Assembly: GCF_028618695.1 (NCBI RefSeq)
Contig: NZ_JAQIVI010000329.1
Span: 1 to 6,646, forward strand
Direction of reading: 5' to 3'
DNA from: Natrinema soli
GTDB lineage: Archaea; Halobacteriota; Halobacteria; Halobacteriales; Natrialbaceae
Length of the DNA stretch: 6,646 nt
The notes under the pieces are model-generated. The model saw nothing but the letters and a program-made list of their open reading frames with translations. It was not told the origin of the DNA and made no database searches. Positions 1-5,467 of this stretch are shown here, in pieces; the stretch's first letter is position 1, and the number at the start of each line of letters is the position of its first letter. A program made the translations under genes and the position numbers.

Positions 1-495
1 GGCGCGTCGCTGACCCGGACGCGGGTCGGGGACGTGTACGTCGCGGAGCGGACGACGGAGACCGACGTCGTCTTCGGCGGCGAACCGAGCGGTGCGTGGA
101 TCTGGCCCGAGGAGACGCTGTGTCCGGACGGCCCGCTCGCGGCGTGCAAACTGGTGGAACTGGTCGCCGAACGAGGGGCGCTCTCCGGACTCGTCAGCGA
201 CATCGAAGGGTATCCGATCCGGCGGACGTCGATCGAAGTGGAAGCGAAGGCGACGGTGATGGCCGACGTCAGCGAGGGGGTGAGCGAGCAATACGACGAA
301 ATCGATACGCTCGACGGCGTTCGGGTCGAGACCGCTGACGGCTGGTTCCTGCTTCGCGCCAGCGGTACGCAGCCGTTGATCCGCGTCACGGCGGAGGCGC
401 GGTCGGCGGCCGACGCCGAGGCGCTGTTCGAGGACGCGCAGGCGCTAGTTACCGAGGCCGTCAGGACGAGGGGGAGTGACGGCGGCGGCAACTGA
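1..495 (+). CDS. glmM: Phosphoglucosamine mutase / phosphohexomutase, C-terminal part (5' truncated by window edge)
   Basis: This is the C-terminal 164 residues of an alpha-D-phosphohexomutase, a family usually about 450 residues long. The frame is open to the left edge, so the true start lies outside. Visible motifs, numbered from the first window codon, are the sugar-binding loop GEPSG (27-31), the following PDGPLAA helix (42-48), and the domain-4 phosphate-binding loop RASGTQPLIRVTAEA (119-133). The catalytic serine and metal loop lie in the missing part. The enzyme is cytosolic and would interconvert glucosamine-6-phosphate and glucosamine-1-phosphate, feeding UDP-GlcNAc synthesis. A glmS gene and a glmU remnant nearby favour GlmM over phosphomannomutase, but archaeal GlmM and ManB paralogues are hard to separate from this part alone. 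The family is near certain; the substrate is inferred from context. Confidence 0.9.
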   Translation, partial: GASLTRTRVGDVYVAERTTETDVVFGGEPSGAWIWPEETLCPDGPLAACKLVELVAERGALSGLVSDIEGYPIRRTSIEVEAKATVMADVSEGVSEQYDEIDTLDGVRVETADGWFLLRASGTQPLIRVTAEARSAADAEALFEDAQALVTEAVRTRGSDGGGN

Positions 496-509
496 GCGGA
501 GAGATCCGC
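496..509 (+). other. Short perfect hairpin directly after the glmM stop
   Basis: GCGGA (496-500) and TCCGC (505-509) form a perfect 5-bp stem closed by GAGA, a GNRA-type tetraloop. It begins at the base after the TGA stop. No T-run follows, so it is not a typical archaeal terminator. It could stabilise the mRNA 3' end, or it could be chance in GC-rich DNA. Confidence 0.3.
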
Positions 510-550
510 CGACCGATGGTGGAGCGCTCGAGACGGATGTTACGAACGGA

Positions 551-760
551 CTATCTGGCTTCTTTCGGAATGAAATCGGACGTCTTCATTTCGCGGTACG
601 TCGCACAGTCAGGACAGGCGTGGACGACGTCGCGATTGTCGCCGAAGACGCGAGCGAACTGTCGAGTTACCTGGTTGCCACAGTTGACACATCGAGGGGC
701 AGTCGTTTGCTGGCCGGACGTCATTGGCGTCCAGTTTGCGGATGGATCCGTCGACATCAT
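551..760 (-). CDS. Small haloarchaeal zinc-ribbon protein (DUF7563-like)
   Basis: This is a 69-residue protein with two CxxC knuckles, CVNC (residues 24-27) and CPDC (49-52). The segment between them reads QVTRQFARVFGDN, followed by a short basic/acidic tail. The spacing and the 'ARVFGDN...ACPDCATYRE' pattern fit the small zinc-binding proteins common in haloarchaea, provisionally the DUF7563 family. Function is unknown; the four cysteines should bind one Zn ion. Start choice: tandem ATGs at 758-760 and 755-757 follow a TTG at 761-763, and another ATG lies at 722-724. A TATA element centred near 788 is about 28 bp from 760, which predicts a leaderless mRNA starting at the first ATG. The gene is convergent with glmM, with 55 bp between the two stops. 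Its N-terminal 13 residues before MTSGQ may be untranslated if the 724 start is used. Confidence 0.82.
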   Translation of the reverse strand: MMSTDPSANWTPMTSGQQTTAPRCVNCGNQVTRQFARVFGDNRDVVHACPDCATYREMKTSDFIPKEAR

Positions 761-780
761 CAACCCGTAGCCACAGAACG

Positions 781-797
781 GTATTTACTATAGACCG
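781..797 (-). promoter_or_regulatory. TATA/BRE promoter of the zinc-ribbon gene
   Basis: Read on the minus strand, TATAGTAAATAC (792-781) is preceded by CGGTC. It is centred about 28 bp upstream of the ATG at 760, the usual distance between an archaeal TATA box and the transcription start, so the transcript is probably leaderless. The core TTACTATAGAC (785-795, plus strand) recurs exactly at 3849-3859 upstream of glmS. Confidence 0.55.
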
Positions 798-909
798 CAT
801 AATCGACGCGACGATCGGCCGTTCTCACCGCGAGCGACGATTGATACTCGAGCGAAACACTCCGGATATCGAACGTATTAGCCCCGCATTCGAGAGAAAT
901 ACAAAATTA

Positions 910-933
910 CCGAAATGAAATATCGTATTTCGG
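910..933. repeat. Palindrome with two alternative pairings in an AT-rich patch
   Basis: GAAATA (917-922) and TATTTC (926-931) are perfect inverted repeats around TCG. The flanking CCGAAAT (910-916) also pairs with ATTTCGG (927-933). Just downstream, CGGCCCG is repeated directly at 931-937 and 942-948. The patch is AT-rich compared with its surroundings, so it may be an operator or a small hairpin, but no adjacent gene is obvious. Confidence 0.4.
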
Positions 934-1160
934 CCCGTTTCCGGCCCGCCGTTCGTCGTCCCGGAGCGACCGAACCGGGACTATGGTATCGATCATTCTT
1001 CCCCCCGCCCGATTCGGTACTATCCGGGGTGGGCCGCGGTTTGGATCCGGTGTCGAGAAGGGGTTACGAATCGAGTCGGCGGTGCATCGTGTTGGTACCA
1101 CATCGGGCCGACGAATCGGCCCGTCGCCGACCGACCGCTGGCCGCGCACACGGCCGAGCC

Positions 1161-1285
1161 GTCGACGCGGCTCACCTCGAGGGGCGGGTGGTGGTAGAAG
1201 CGGGAGCGACGGTCGAGCCCGGCGTCGTGATCGAGGGACCGATGCGACCACGGCACCCGGTGAAACGGTCGACCGGGATCGCGGG
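1161..1285 (+). pseudogene. glmU: Remnant of a glmU-type sugar nucleotidyltransferase/acetyltransferase (internal deletion and frameshift)
   Basis: In one frame, positions 1161-1241 read VDAAHLEGRVVVEAG followed by ATVEPGVVIEGP. This is the start of a left-handed beta-helix of hexapeptide repeats, as found after the linker of archaeal bifunctional GlmU-like proteins. From 1238 the next frame reads TDATTAPGETVDRDRG, which resembles the C-terminal end of the same family. The roughly 100 or more residues that should separate them are missing, and so is the whole N-terminal nucleotidyltransferase domain. Joining them needs a +2 (or -1) frame change near 1236-1241. A functional protein would make UDP-GlcNAc from glucosamine-1-phosphate; this one cannot. 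Its position between glmM and glmS supports the assignment. Family recognition is from memory of the motifs; no alignment was run. Confidence 0.6.
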
Positions 1286-1492
1286 CGACTGGCTGCGATC
1301 CGATCCGTCGTAATCGCCCGCGACGGGATATCTCGTCTCTCCGTCGCGGTCGAGCGCAGCCGGACGCTTCGGTCGCCCGGAGCAATCAGGTGCGCCCTTT
1401 ATGCAGCGGCGAACTCCTAGACTACTTGGAGGGTATCGGTCGATACCCACGAAATCGGTGACGTCGTCACCGTGACTCGATCGCCACAGTGA

Positions 1493-1573
1493 CCCTCCAC
1501 GTTCGATTCCGACATCGTTCGAGTACGGGTCGTCACGACCGACGCCGTGTGGATTCGAGACTACGGGGGTGGT
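1493..1573 (+). pseudogene. Possible scrap of an agmatine deiminase/PAD-family gene
   Basis: One frame reads PSTFDSDIVRVRVV followed by TTDAVWIRDYGGG. The TDxxWIRDYG string resembles the conserved T-[DN]-x-x-W-x-R-D-x-G-P motif of agmatine deiminase/peptidylarginine deiminase-like proteins. The next residue is G rather than the expected P. The frame upstream is interrupted by TGA at 1490-1492, and downstream the reading turns arginine-rich with no family resemblance. If real, it is a short broken fragment. The match is only about a dozen residues, so chance remains possible. Confidence 0.3.
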
Positions 1574-1632
1574 TTCGCGTCCTGCGGCCTCGAGACCCTT
1601 ACTCGAGTCCGATCGGTCGGTTTGTCCGCTGT

Positions 1633-1672
1633 TCGGAGACGACGCTCACTACTCGGAGACGGCGCTCTATAC
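1633..1672. repeat. 20-bp tandem repeat, two copies plus a partial third
   Basis: Unit 1 (1633-1652, starting TCGGAGACGACGCTC) and unit 2 (1653-1672, starting TCGGAGACGGCGCTC) match at 17 of 20 positions and abut exactly. CGGAGACC at 1673-1680 begins a degenerate third copy with a 1-bp shorter spacing. The period is not a multiple of three, consistent with non-coding DNA or slippage. Confidence 0.6.
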
Positions 1673-1838
1673 CGGAGACCGACAGGGGCGCGATCTCGAG
1701 ACGGAAATACGACACAGATCGACGCGCGAGCGCGGCGACTCCGCTGCGCGATGAGGCTGATCTGCGCTGCGAGGAGAGACGGCGGCTTCGGTCGCGAACT
1801 GTATCAGCCGCCTCTAAGTCGGGGTCGAGTGTTCCGGT

Positions 1839-3650
1839 TCACTCGACGGTGACGCTCTTGGCGAGGTTTCGCGGTTTGTCGATCGGCCGGTCGAGGAGGT
1901 CGGCGGCGTGGTAGGAGACGAGCTGGAGCTGGACGTTCGCGACCAGCCCCGCCAGATCGGGATCGGTGTCGGGAATCCGCAGGTGTTCGTCGGCCACCTC
2001 GACGGCGGGGTGGCCGTCGGGACAGACCGCGACGACGGGTGCACCGCGGGTCTGTGCCTCCTCGGCGTTTTTCAGCGTCTTCTCGTCCTCCTGCCCGGTG
2101 AAGATCGCGAACACCGGCGTCTCGGGCGTGACCAGCGCCAGCGGTCCGTGTTTGAGTTCGCCCGAGGCGAAGCCCTCGGCGTGCTCGTAGGTGATCTCCT
2201 TGAACTTCAGGGCCCCCTCGAGCGCCACGGGGAAACCGAGCCCGCGACCGATGAAGAAGTACGCTTCGCTCCGGCTGTACCGGTCGGCGATCGCCTCGGC
2301 GGTCGAATACTCGAGGAGGTCGTCGATTTTGCCGGGCATCGATTCGAGCGCCGGCAACAGCGACTCGAGGTCGGCCGGCGGTTCGCCCCGGGAGTCGTCG
2401 GCGATGCGCTGGCCGAGCAGCGTGAGCATGACCGCCTGCGAGGAGAACGTCTTCGTCGCGGCGACGCCGATCTCCGGCCCCGCGCGGATGAAGAGAGTGT
2501 CGTCGGCCTCACGAGCGGCCGTCGAGCCGACGACGTTTGTCACGGTGAGCGTGCGAGCACCCTCGGCAGCGGCCCGGCGGAGCGCGTTCAGGGTATCGGC
2601 CGTCTCGCCGCTCTGGGTGACCGCGATCACCAGCGTGTCGTCGTCGATCGGCGGCGCGGAGACGCTGTACTCGTTGGCCAGCAACGCGGTCGAGTGCACC
2701 CCCGCCTGGTTCAGCGCGAGCGAGCCGTACAGGGCGGCGTGGTAGGAGGTCCCGCAGGCGATGAACTGGACGCTATCGACGCCGTCGAACGTCCCCGGTT
2801 CGAAATCGGAGAGCGCGATCCGACCGTTCAGGGGGTCGATCCGGCCCTCGAGCGCCTGCGCCAGCGATGTCGGCTGCTCGTTGATCTCTTTGAGCATGAA
2901 GTGGTCGTACTCGCCCTTTCCGGCCTGTTCAGGATCCCACTCGATCGTCTCGGCTGTCCGCACGATCGGGTTCCCCTCGAGATCGGTGAACTCGACGCCG
3001 TCCTCGTCGACGATGACGACGTCGCCGTCCTCGAGGTAGACCACGCTGTCGGTGTACTCCAGGAAGGCCGGAACGTCGCTCGCGAGGAAGTACTCGCCGT
3101 CCTCCATCCCGACGACGAGCGGGGAGCCCTGCCGGGCCGCGTAGAGGACGTGTTCGCCCGACATCATCGCGGTCACGGCGTAACTGCCCTCGAGTTCGTC
3201 GATCGCCTGCCTGAATGCCGATTCGCTGTCGAATCCGGCGTCGAGGTAGTACTGGACGAGATGCGGAATGACTTCGGTGTCGGTGTCGCTCGTGAACTGG
3301 TAGCCGTTGCCGGCCAGTCGCTCCCTGAGTTCGACGTAGTTCTCGATGATCCCGTTGTGGACGACCGCGACGTCCTCGCTCTCGTCCGTGTGCGGATGGG
3401 CGTTCGCGTCGGTCGGCGGCCCGTGCGTACTCCAGCGGGTGTGCCCGATTCCGACTTCCCCGTCGAGCGGTTTACCGATCGATTCCTTCAACTCCTCGAC
3501 CTTCCCGGAGCGTTTTTCGACGTTGATGCCGGAGCCGTTCTGGACGGCGACGCCCGCCGAGTCGTAGCCCCGGTACTCGAGGTTCTCCAGCCCGGTCAGC
3601 AGCGGCTCGAGGGCGTTGCCGTCTCCGACGCGGCCGATAATTCCACACAT
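1839..3650 (-). CDS. glmS: Glutamine-fructose-6-phosphate aminotransferase (isomerizing)
   Basis: This intact 603-residue GlmS catalyses fructose-6-phosphate + glutamine to glucosamine-6-phosphate + glutamate, the first committed step of UDP-GlcNAc synthesis, in the cytosol. The N-terminal Ntn glutaminase domain (about 2-225) has nucleophile Cys2 after Met1, HTRWSTHG (70-77), HNGIIENY (98-105) and SDTDTE (121-126). The first SIS domain (about 285-425) carries the sugar-phosphate loops CGTSYHAALYG and TQSGETADT. The second (about 455-593) has LEGALKFKEITYEHAEG and GELKHGPLA, with Glu485 and His501 matching Glu488 and His504 of the E. coli enzyme. The tail PRNLAKSVTVE is the canonical C-terminus, with the lysine that contacts the open-chain sugar. 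The ATG at 3648-3650 places Cys2 correctly, so the start is secure. No promoter is evident within 50 bp; the best TATA is about 200 bp upstream. Confidence 0.98.
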   Translation of the reverse strand: MCGIIGRVGDGNALEPLLTGLENLEYRGYDSAGVAVQNGSGINVEKRSGKVEELKESIGKPLDGEVGIGHTRWSTHGPPTDANAHPHTDESEDVAVVHNGIIENYVELRERLAGNGYQFTSDTDTEVIPHLVQYYLDAGFDSESAFRQAIDELEGSYAVTAMMSGEHVLYAARQGSPLVVGMEDGEYFLASDVPAFLEYTDSVVYLEDGDVVIVDEDGVEFTDLEGNPIVRTAETIEWDPEQAGKGEYDHFMLKEINEQPTSLAQALEGRIDPLNGRIALSDFEPGTFDGVDSVQFIACGTSYHAALYGSLALNQAGVHSTALLANEYSVSAPPIDDDTLVIAVTQSGETADTLNALRRAAAEGARTLTVTNVVGSTAAREADDTLFIRAGPEIGVAATKTFSSQAVMLTLLGQRIADDSRGEPPADLESLLPALESMPGKIDDLLEYSTAEAIADRYSRSEAYFFIGRGLGFPVALEGALKFKEITYEHAEGFASGELKHGPLALVTPETPVFAIFTGQEDEKTLKNAEEAQTRGAPVVAVCPDGHPAVEVADEHLRIPDTDPDLAGLVANVQLQLVSYHAADLLDRPIDKPRNLAKSVTVE

Positions 3651-3822
3651 CTGTTAGTCACCACCCGTCGAGACGCTCGGACTGCTCGCGTGATCCGGAC
3701 ACGGGTTCGGTTTCCGCCGACGAGACAGCGGCTTGCCTGCCCCCGAACGCTGCGATAGAAGTATCGTGGAGGGCTGCTGACTCGCAGCAACTGGTCGAGA
3801 CGACGAACGGTACGCAACCATG

Positions 3823-3840
3823 GGAGGAATTCAAACCTCC
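3823..3840. repeat. Inverted repeat at the predicted glmS transcription start
   Basis: GGAGG (3823-3827) and CCTCC (3836-3840) are perfect inverted repeats separated by 8 bases. They lie between the minus-strand TATA and the predicted start near 3826, where a bound repressor would block initiation. The T-arm-like look (TTTGAATT between the arms) does not fit a tRNA: the loop is 8 nt and no other arms are present. Confidence 0.35.
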
Positions 3841-3847
3841 TGAACCC

Positions 3848-3860
3848 ATTACTATAGACG
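3848..3860 (-). promoter_or_regulatory. Candidate glmS promoter (TATA element with shared upstream bases)
   Basis: On the minus strand TATAGTAAT (3856-3848) is preceded by GTC. Transcription would start about 26 bp on, near 3826, giving glmS a leader of about 175 nt. TTACTATAGAC (3849-3859, plus strand) is identical to the element at 785-795 upstream of the zinc-ribbon gene. CTATAG is itself palindromic, so rightward initiation is also conceivable. No mapped start is available. Confidence 0.4.
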
Positions 3861-3880
3861 GACTACTGAGCACCGTAGTC
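3861..3880. promoter_or_regulatory. Perfect inverted repeat GACTAC-N8-GTAGTC beside the glmS-side promoter
   Basis: The arms GACTAC (3861-3866) and GTAGTC (3875-3880) are perfect complements around 8 bases. The repeat sits immediately upstream of the TATA/BRE as read toward glmS, a typical position for an archaeal activator site. The TACT half-site recalls sugar-responsive TrmB sites, but the other half does not match, so I do not assign a regulator. Confidence 0.45.
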
Positions 3881-3912
3881 ACAGGGTACTCCGGCGCTGG
3901 CTGTCGACCGCG

Positions 3913-3986
3913 GAGAGCGTCGGTCCCACAGCCGAACGAAACCGCAAACTGAAACCGGCCACGAACTGACGGTTTGGGACGCTCTC
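3913..3986. other. Nested inverted repeats, possible structured RNA
   Basis: GAGAGCGTC (3913-3921) pairs perfectly with GACGCTCTC (3978-3986). Inside this lies a second perfect stem, AAACCG (3952-3957) with CGGTTT (3970-3975), whose 3' arm ends two bases before the outer 3' arm. Together they form a long two-tier fold in DNA without a gene. Strand and transcription are unknown, and no T-run terminator follows on the plus strand. Confidence 0.3.
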
Positions 3987-4240
3987 TCCTCGAAAAACGT
4001 GCGAACTGTTCCATCGGTCTGAAAAGTACGCCAAACGAACAGGGGACCGGCGCTCGAGTATGGGTCGCCGAACGAGCGGTAGCGACTAGCCAACTGAAGT
4101 AGGAACGAAAAACAGTCGCCGCGGTTCGCAACGCGACACACAGCGATGTTTCGGCGGTCGCTGTGTGACGAAACCGTGACCGCAGACCGTTTTCCGAGCC
4201 GAAACGTCGAGACACGCGCGATGGGGCGACCCGCTGGGAC

Positions 4241-4268
4241 GGTGGCTCGAACCGCCACACCTTTTGCG
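4241..4268 (+). promoter_or_regulatory. Promoter of the DUF5786-like gene with an adjoining inverted repeat
   Basis: The T-rich element CCTTTTG (4260-4266) is centred about 26 bp upstream of the ATG at 4289, so transcription would begin at or next to that codon, leaderless. Immediately upstream, GTGGC (4242-4246) and GCCAC (4254-4258) form a perfect inverted repeat around 7 bases, overlapping the expected BRE position. The TATA match is weak, which is common in haloarchaea. Confidence 0.4.
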
Positions 4269-4288
4269 GTGGGCCGGGACGTATGCGT

Positions 4289-4471
4289 ATGGGTTTTGGT
4301 AGCTACGATGAATCCGAACAACAGGACCAGACCACGGACGATGAGGACGTAGAAGCCGTCAACGTCCACGAACACGAACACAAGGGGGAAATGTCGTTCG
4401 AATCCGACGTCTCGACGGACGAGCTCGTCTCCCAGCTGGGCTCGATGAAAGAAGACGAGTCCGACGAGTAA
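4289..4471 (+). CDS. Small acidic haloarchaeal protein, DUF5786-like
   Basis: This is a 60-residue, strongly acidic protein beginning MGFGSYDESEQQDQ. That N-terminus is the hallmark of a conserved haloarchaeal family of unknown function (DUF5786, from memory). The middle is Asp/Glu-rich with an HEHEH run (residues 28-32). The end, STDELVSQLGSMKEDESDE, looks helical. No cysteines, signal peptide or membrane segment are seen. An ATG at 4283 would add two residues (MR), but the family begins MGFGSY and the TATA-like element is 26 bp before 4289, so the second ATG is preferred. It stands alone, divergent from glmS and convergent with the HTH_10 gene downstream. A cytosolic role is likely; nothing more can be said from sequence. 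Confidence 0.85.
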   Translation: MGFGSYDESEQQDQTTDDEDVEAVNVHEHEHKGEMSFESDVSTDELVSQLGSMKEDESDE

Positions 4472-4657
4472 CACCCTCACTGAAGCGGGGTCGATACGGA
4501 TCCGGCCGTCCGCGGTCGACGGCGATCGCTCGCGCGTCGTCGAACGCCATCGATCCGATCACTGATTCGCTTTTCTCGAACCGTGTCTCGAGCCGTCGAG
4601 TCGACCGAAACGAGTGGGTACTCGACAGATCTCTGCGTTGAAATCCGGATCCGCCGG

Positions 4658-5467
4658 TCAGCAGAGCGTCGCGGAACAGAGTTCGCCGATCGCCCGCCGC
4701 AGTCGTTGGGAGACGGCCGACTTCGAGACGTCGAGTCGGTCCGCGAGTTCGTTCTGGGAGATGCCACGCGGCACGTCGAAATAGCCCTCCTCGTAGGCGA
4801 CGGTGAGCAGTTCCTGCTGTTTCGCCGTCAGCGCGACGACGCCGTCGTCGCCGTCGTCGGAGACGCGCAGGTGATCGACGGTGACCGAAATTCCGCGGTC
4901 GCGACAGTAGTCGTTGAACGCGACGAGTCGATCCCGATCGGCAAACCGAAGCTGCACCTGCCAGCCGTCTCGAGAACTCGAAAGCTCGAGCAGGCGGCCG
5001 CCGACGTCGGCGATCTCGGCGGTGAAGGTCGTCGCGCGGTCGGTACGCGTGACCCGGTAGACTCGTCTGTCGGGGTAGCGATCGACGAGGACGGGGTCGG
5101 TGACCGTCTGATCCGTCTCGAGGGCGGTTTCGAACGCGTCGAACGCGGTGCCGTAGACGGTGACGAACACGAGCGTCCGACCCGGCTCGACGGTGGTCCA
5201 GTAGTCGGGTTCGACGGTGACGTCCGACGCGTGCCGAATCGTCGGACGCAAGAACAGGTCCGGGTGGTCGAGTCGAAGCTGCGCGACGATTCCGCCGTCG
5301 GCTTCCGATCGAACGCCAGACCGGTCACCGGTCGGGTCGCTGATCGATTCGATAGGATCCTCGGCGTCGGTGACTCCCTCGACCCCCGTCTCTGGATCGG
5401 CATCGGTGACTTCCTCGACGCCCTCCTCGGCGTCGGCAATATCGATGCTCACGAATTCATCCGCCAT
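4658..5467 (-). CDS. HTH_10 family (Bat-like) transcriptional regulator
   Basis: This is a 269-residue predicted DNA-binding protein. Residues about 211-263, from ALTAKQQELLTVAYEEGYFD to VSKSAVSQRLRRAIGEL, form the HTH_10 domain typical of bacterio-opsin-activator-like regulators. The recognition helix is near residues 247-258. The central part (about 60-205) resembles the Bat-associated domain. It has no PAS or GAF sensor. The first 55 residues are acidic and low in complexity, with a 12-residue tandem duplication, GVEEVTDADPET then GVEGVTDAEDPI (16-39). The TGA stop follows LCSATLC. The ATG at 5465-5467 is the first in frame and is followed by a plausible acidic start, but the N-terminus is variable in this group and a later start is possible. 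The target genes are unknown. It is convergent with the DUF5786-like gene and in the same direction as the second HTH_10 gene, 318 bp away, so it probably has its own promoter. Confidence 0.9.
   Translation of the reverse strand: MADEFVSIDIADAEEGVEEVTDADPETGVEGVTDAEDPIESISDPTGDRSGVRSEADGGIVAQLRLDHPDLFLRPTIRHASDVTVEPDYWTTVEPGRTLVFVTVYGTAFDAFETALETDQTVTDPVLVDRYPDRRVYRVTRTDRATTFTAEIADVGGRLLELSSSRDGWQVQLRFADRDRLVAFNDYCRDRGISVTVDHLRVSDDGDDGVVALTAKQQELLTVAYEEGYFDVPRGISQNELADRLDVSKSAVSQRLRRAIGELCSATLC
5351..5422. repeat. 36-bp in-frame tandem duplication in the regulator's N-terminal region
   Basis: Two adjacent 36-bp units (5387-5422 and 5351-5386) encode GVEEVTDADPET and GVEGVTDAEDPI. Similarity is high over the first eight or nine codons and then fades. 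The length is a multiple of three and the frame is kept, so it looks like an old slippage or duplication in an acidic linker. Confidence 0.6.

Larger units (their letters stand above)
764..1838. other. About 1.08-kb gene-poor region with decayed coding remnants
   Basis: No convincing intact gene is visible on either strand. The open frames here are arginine- and proline-rich, lack family resemblance and overlap each other in all frames, as expected from GC-rich non-coding DNA. What can be recognised is the promoter of the zinc-ribbon gene, a palindrome at 910-933, a glmU-like scar at 1161-1285, a weak agmatine-deiminase-like fragment near 1493-1573 and a 20-bp tandem repeat at 1633-1672. The stretch looks like a decaying remnant between two amino-sugar genes. 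Confidence 0.65.
3651..4288. other. 638-bp intergenic region upstream of glmS and of the DUF5786-like gene
   Basis: This is the divergent spacer between glmS (-) and the small acidic protein (+). The open frames in it are basic or serine/arginine-rich, with no recognisable family. It contains a glmS-side TATA element (3848-3859), an inverted repeat behind it (3861-3880), another between it and the predicted transcription start (3823-3840), a nested inverted repeat (3913-3986), and a promoter for the rightward gene (4241-4268). Confidence 0.6.

Noticed and set aside
907..1450. Several overlapping 90-145 codon frames on both strands
   Set aside because: The products are low-complexity Arg/Pro/Ser-rich with no motif, apart from the two short stretches assigned to the glmU remnant.
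1908..3758. A 616-codon open frame on the plus strand, antisense to glmS
   Set aside because: It is the mirror of the glmS codon pattern in GC-rich DNA. The product is Arg/Val/Asp-rich with no recognisable motif, while the opposite strand encodes a complete, textbook GlmS.
3651..3826. A glmS ribozyme in the leader
   Set aside because: That ribozyme is known from bacteria, mainly Firmicutes. I cannot see its pseudoknotted core here, and no archaeal case is known to me.
3815..3850. Possible tRNA 3' half (GGAGG, TTTGAATT, CCTCC)
   Set aside because: The loop has 8 bases rather than 7 and no TTCRA in the right place; no acceptor, D or anticodon arm can be drawn around it.
3658..4260. A 200-codon minus-strand frame upstream of glmS
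   Set aside because: The product is Arg/Ser/Phe-rich and basic, unlike haloarchaeal proteins, has no motif, and spans the predicted glmS-side promoter and inverted repeats.
3863..4480. A 205-codon minus-strand frame with a hydrophobic N-terminus resembling a membrane protein
   Set aside because: The hydrophobic part is the antisense of the acidic MGFGSY protein (Asp/Glu codons read backwards as Val/Leu/Phe), and the remainder has no family features.
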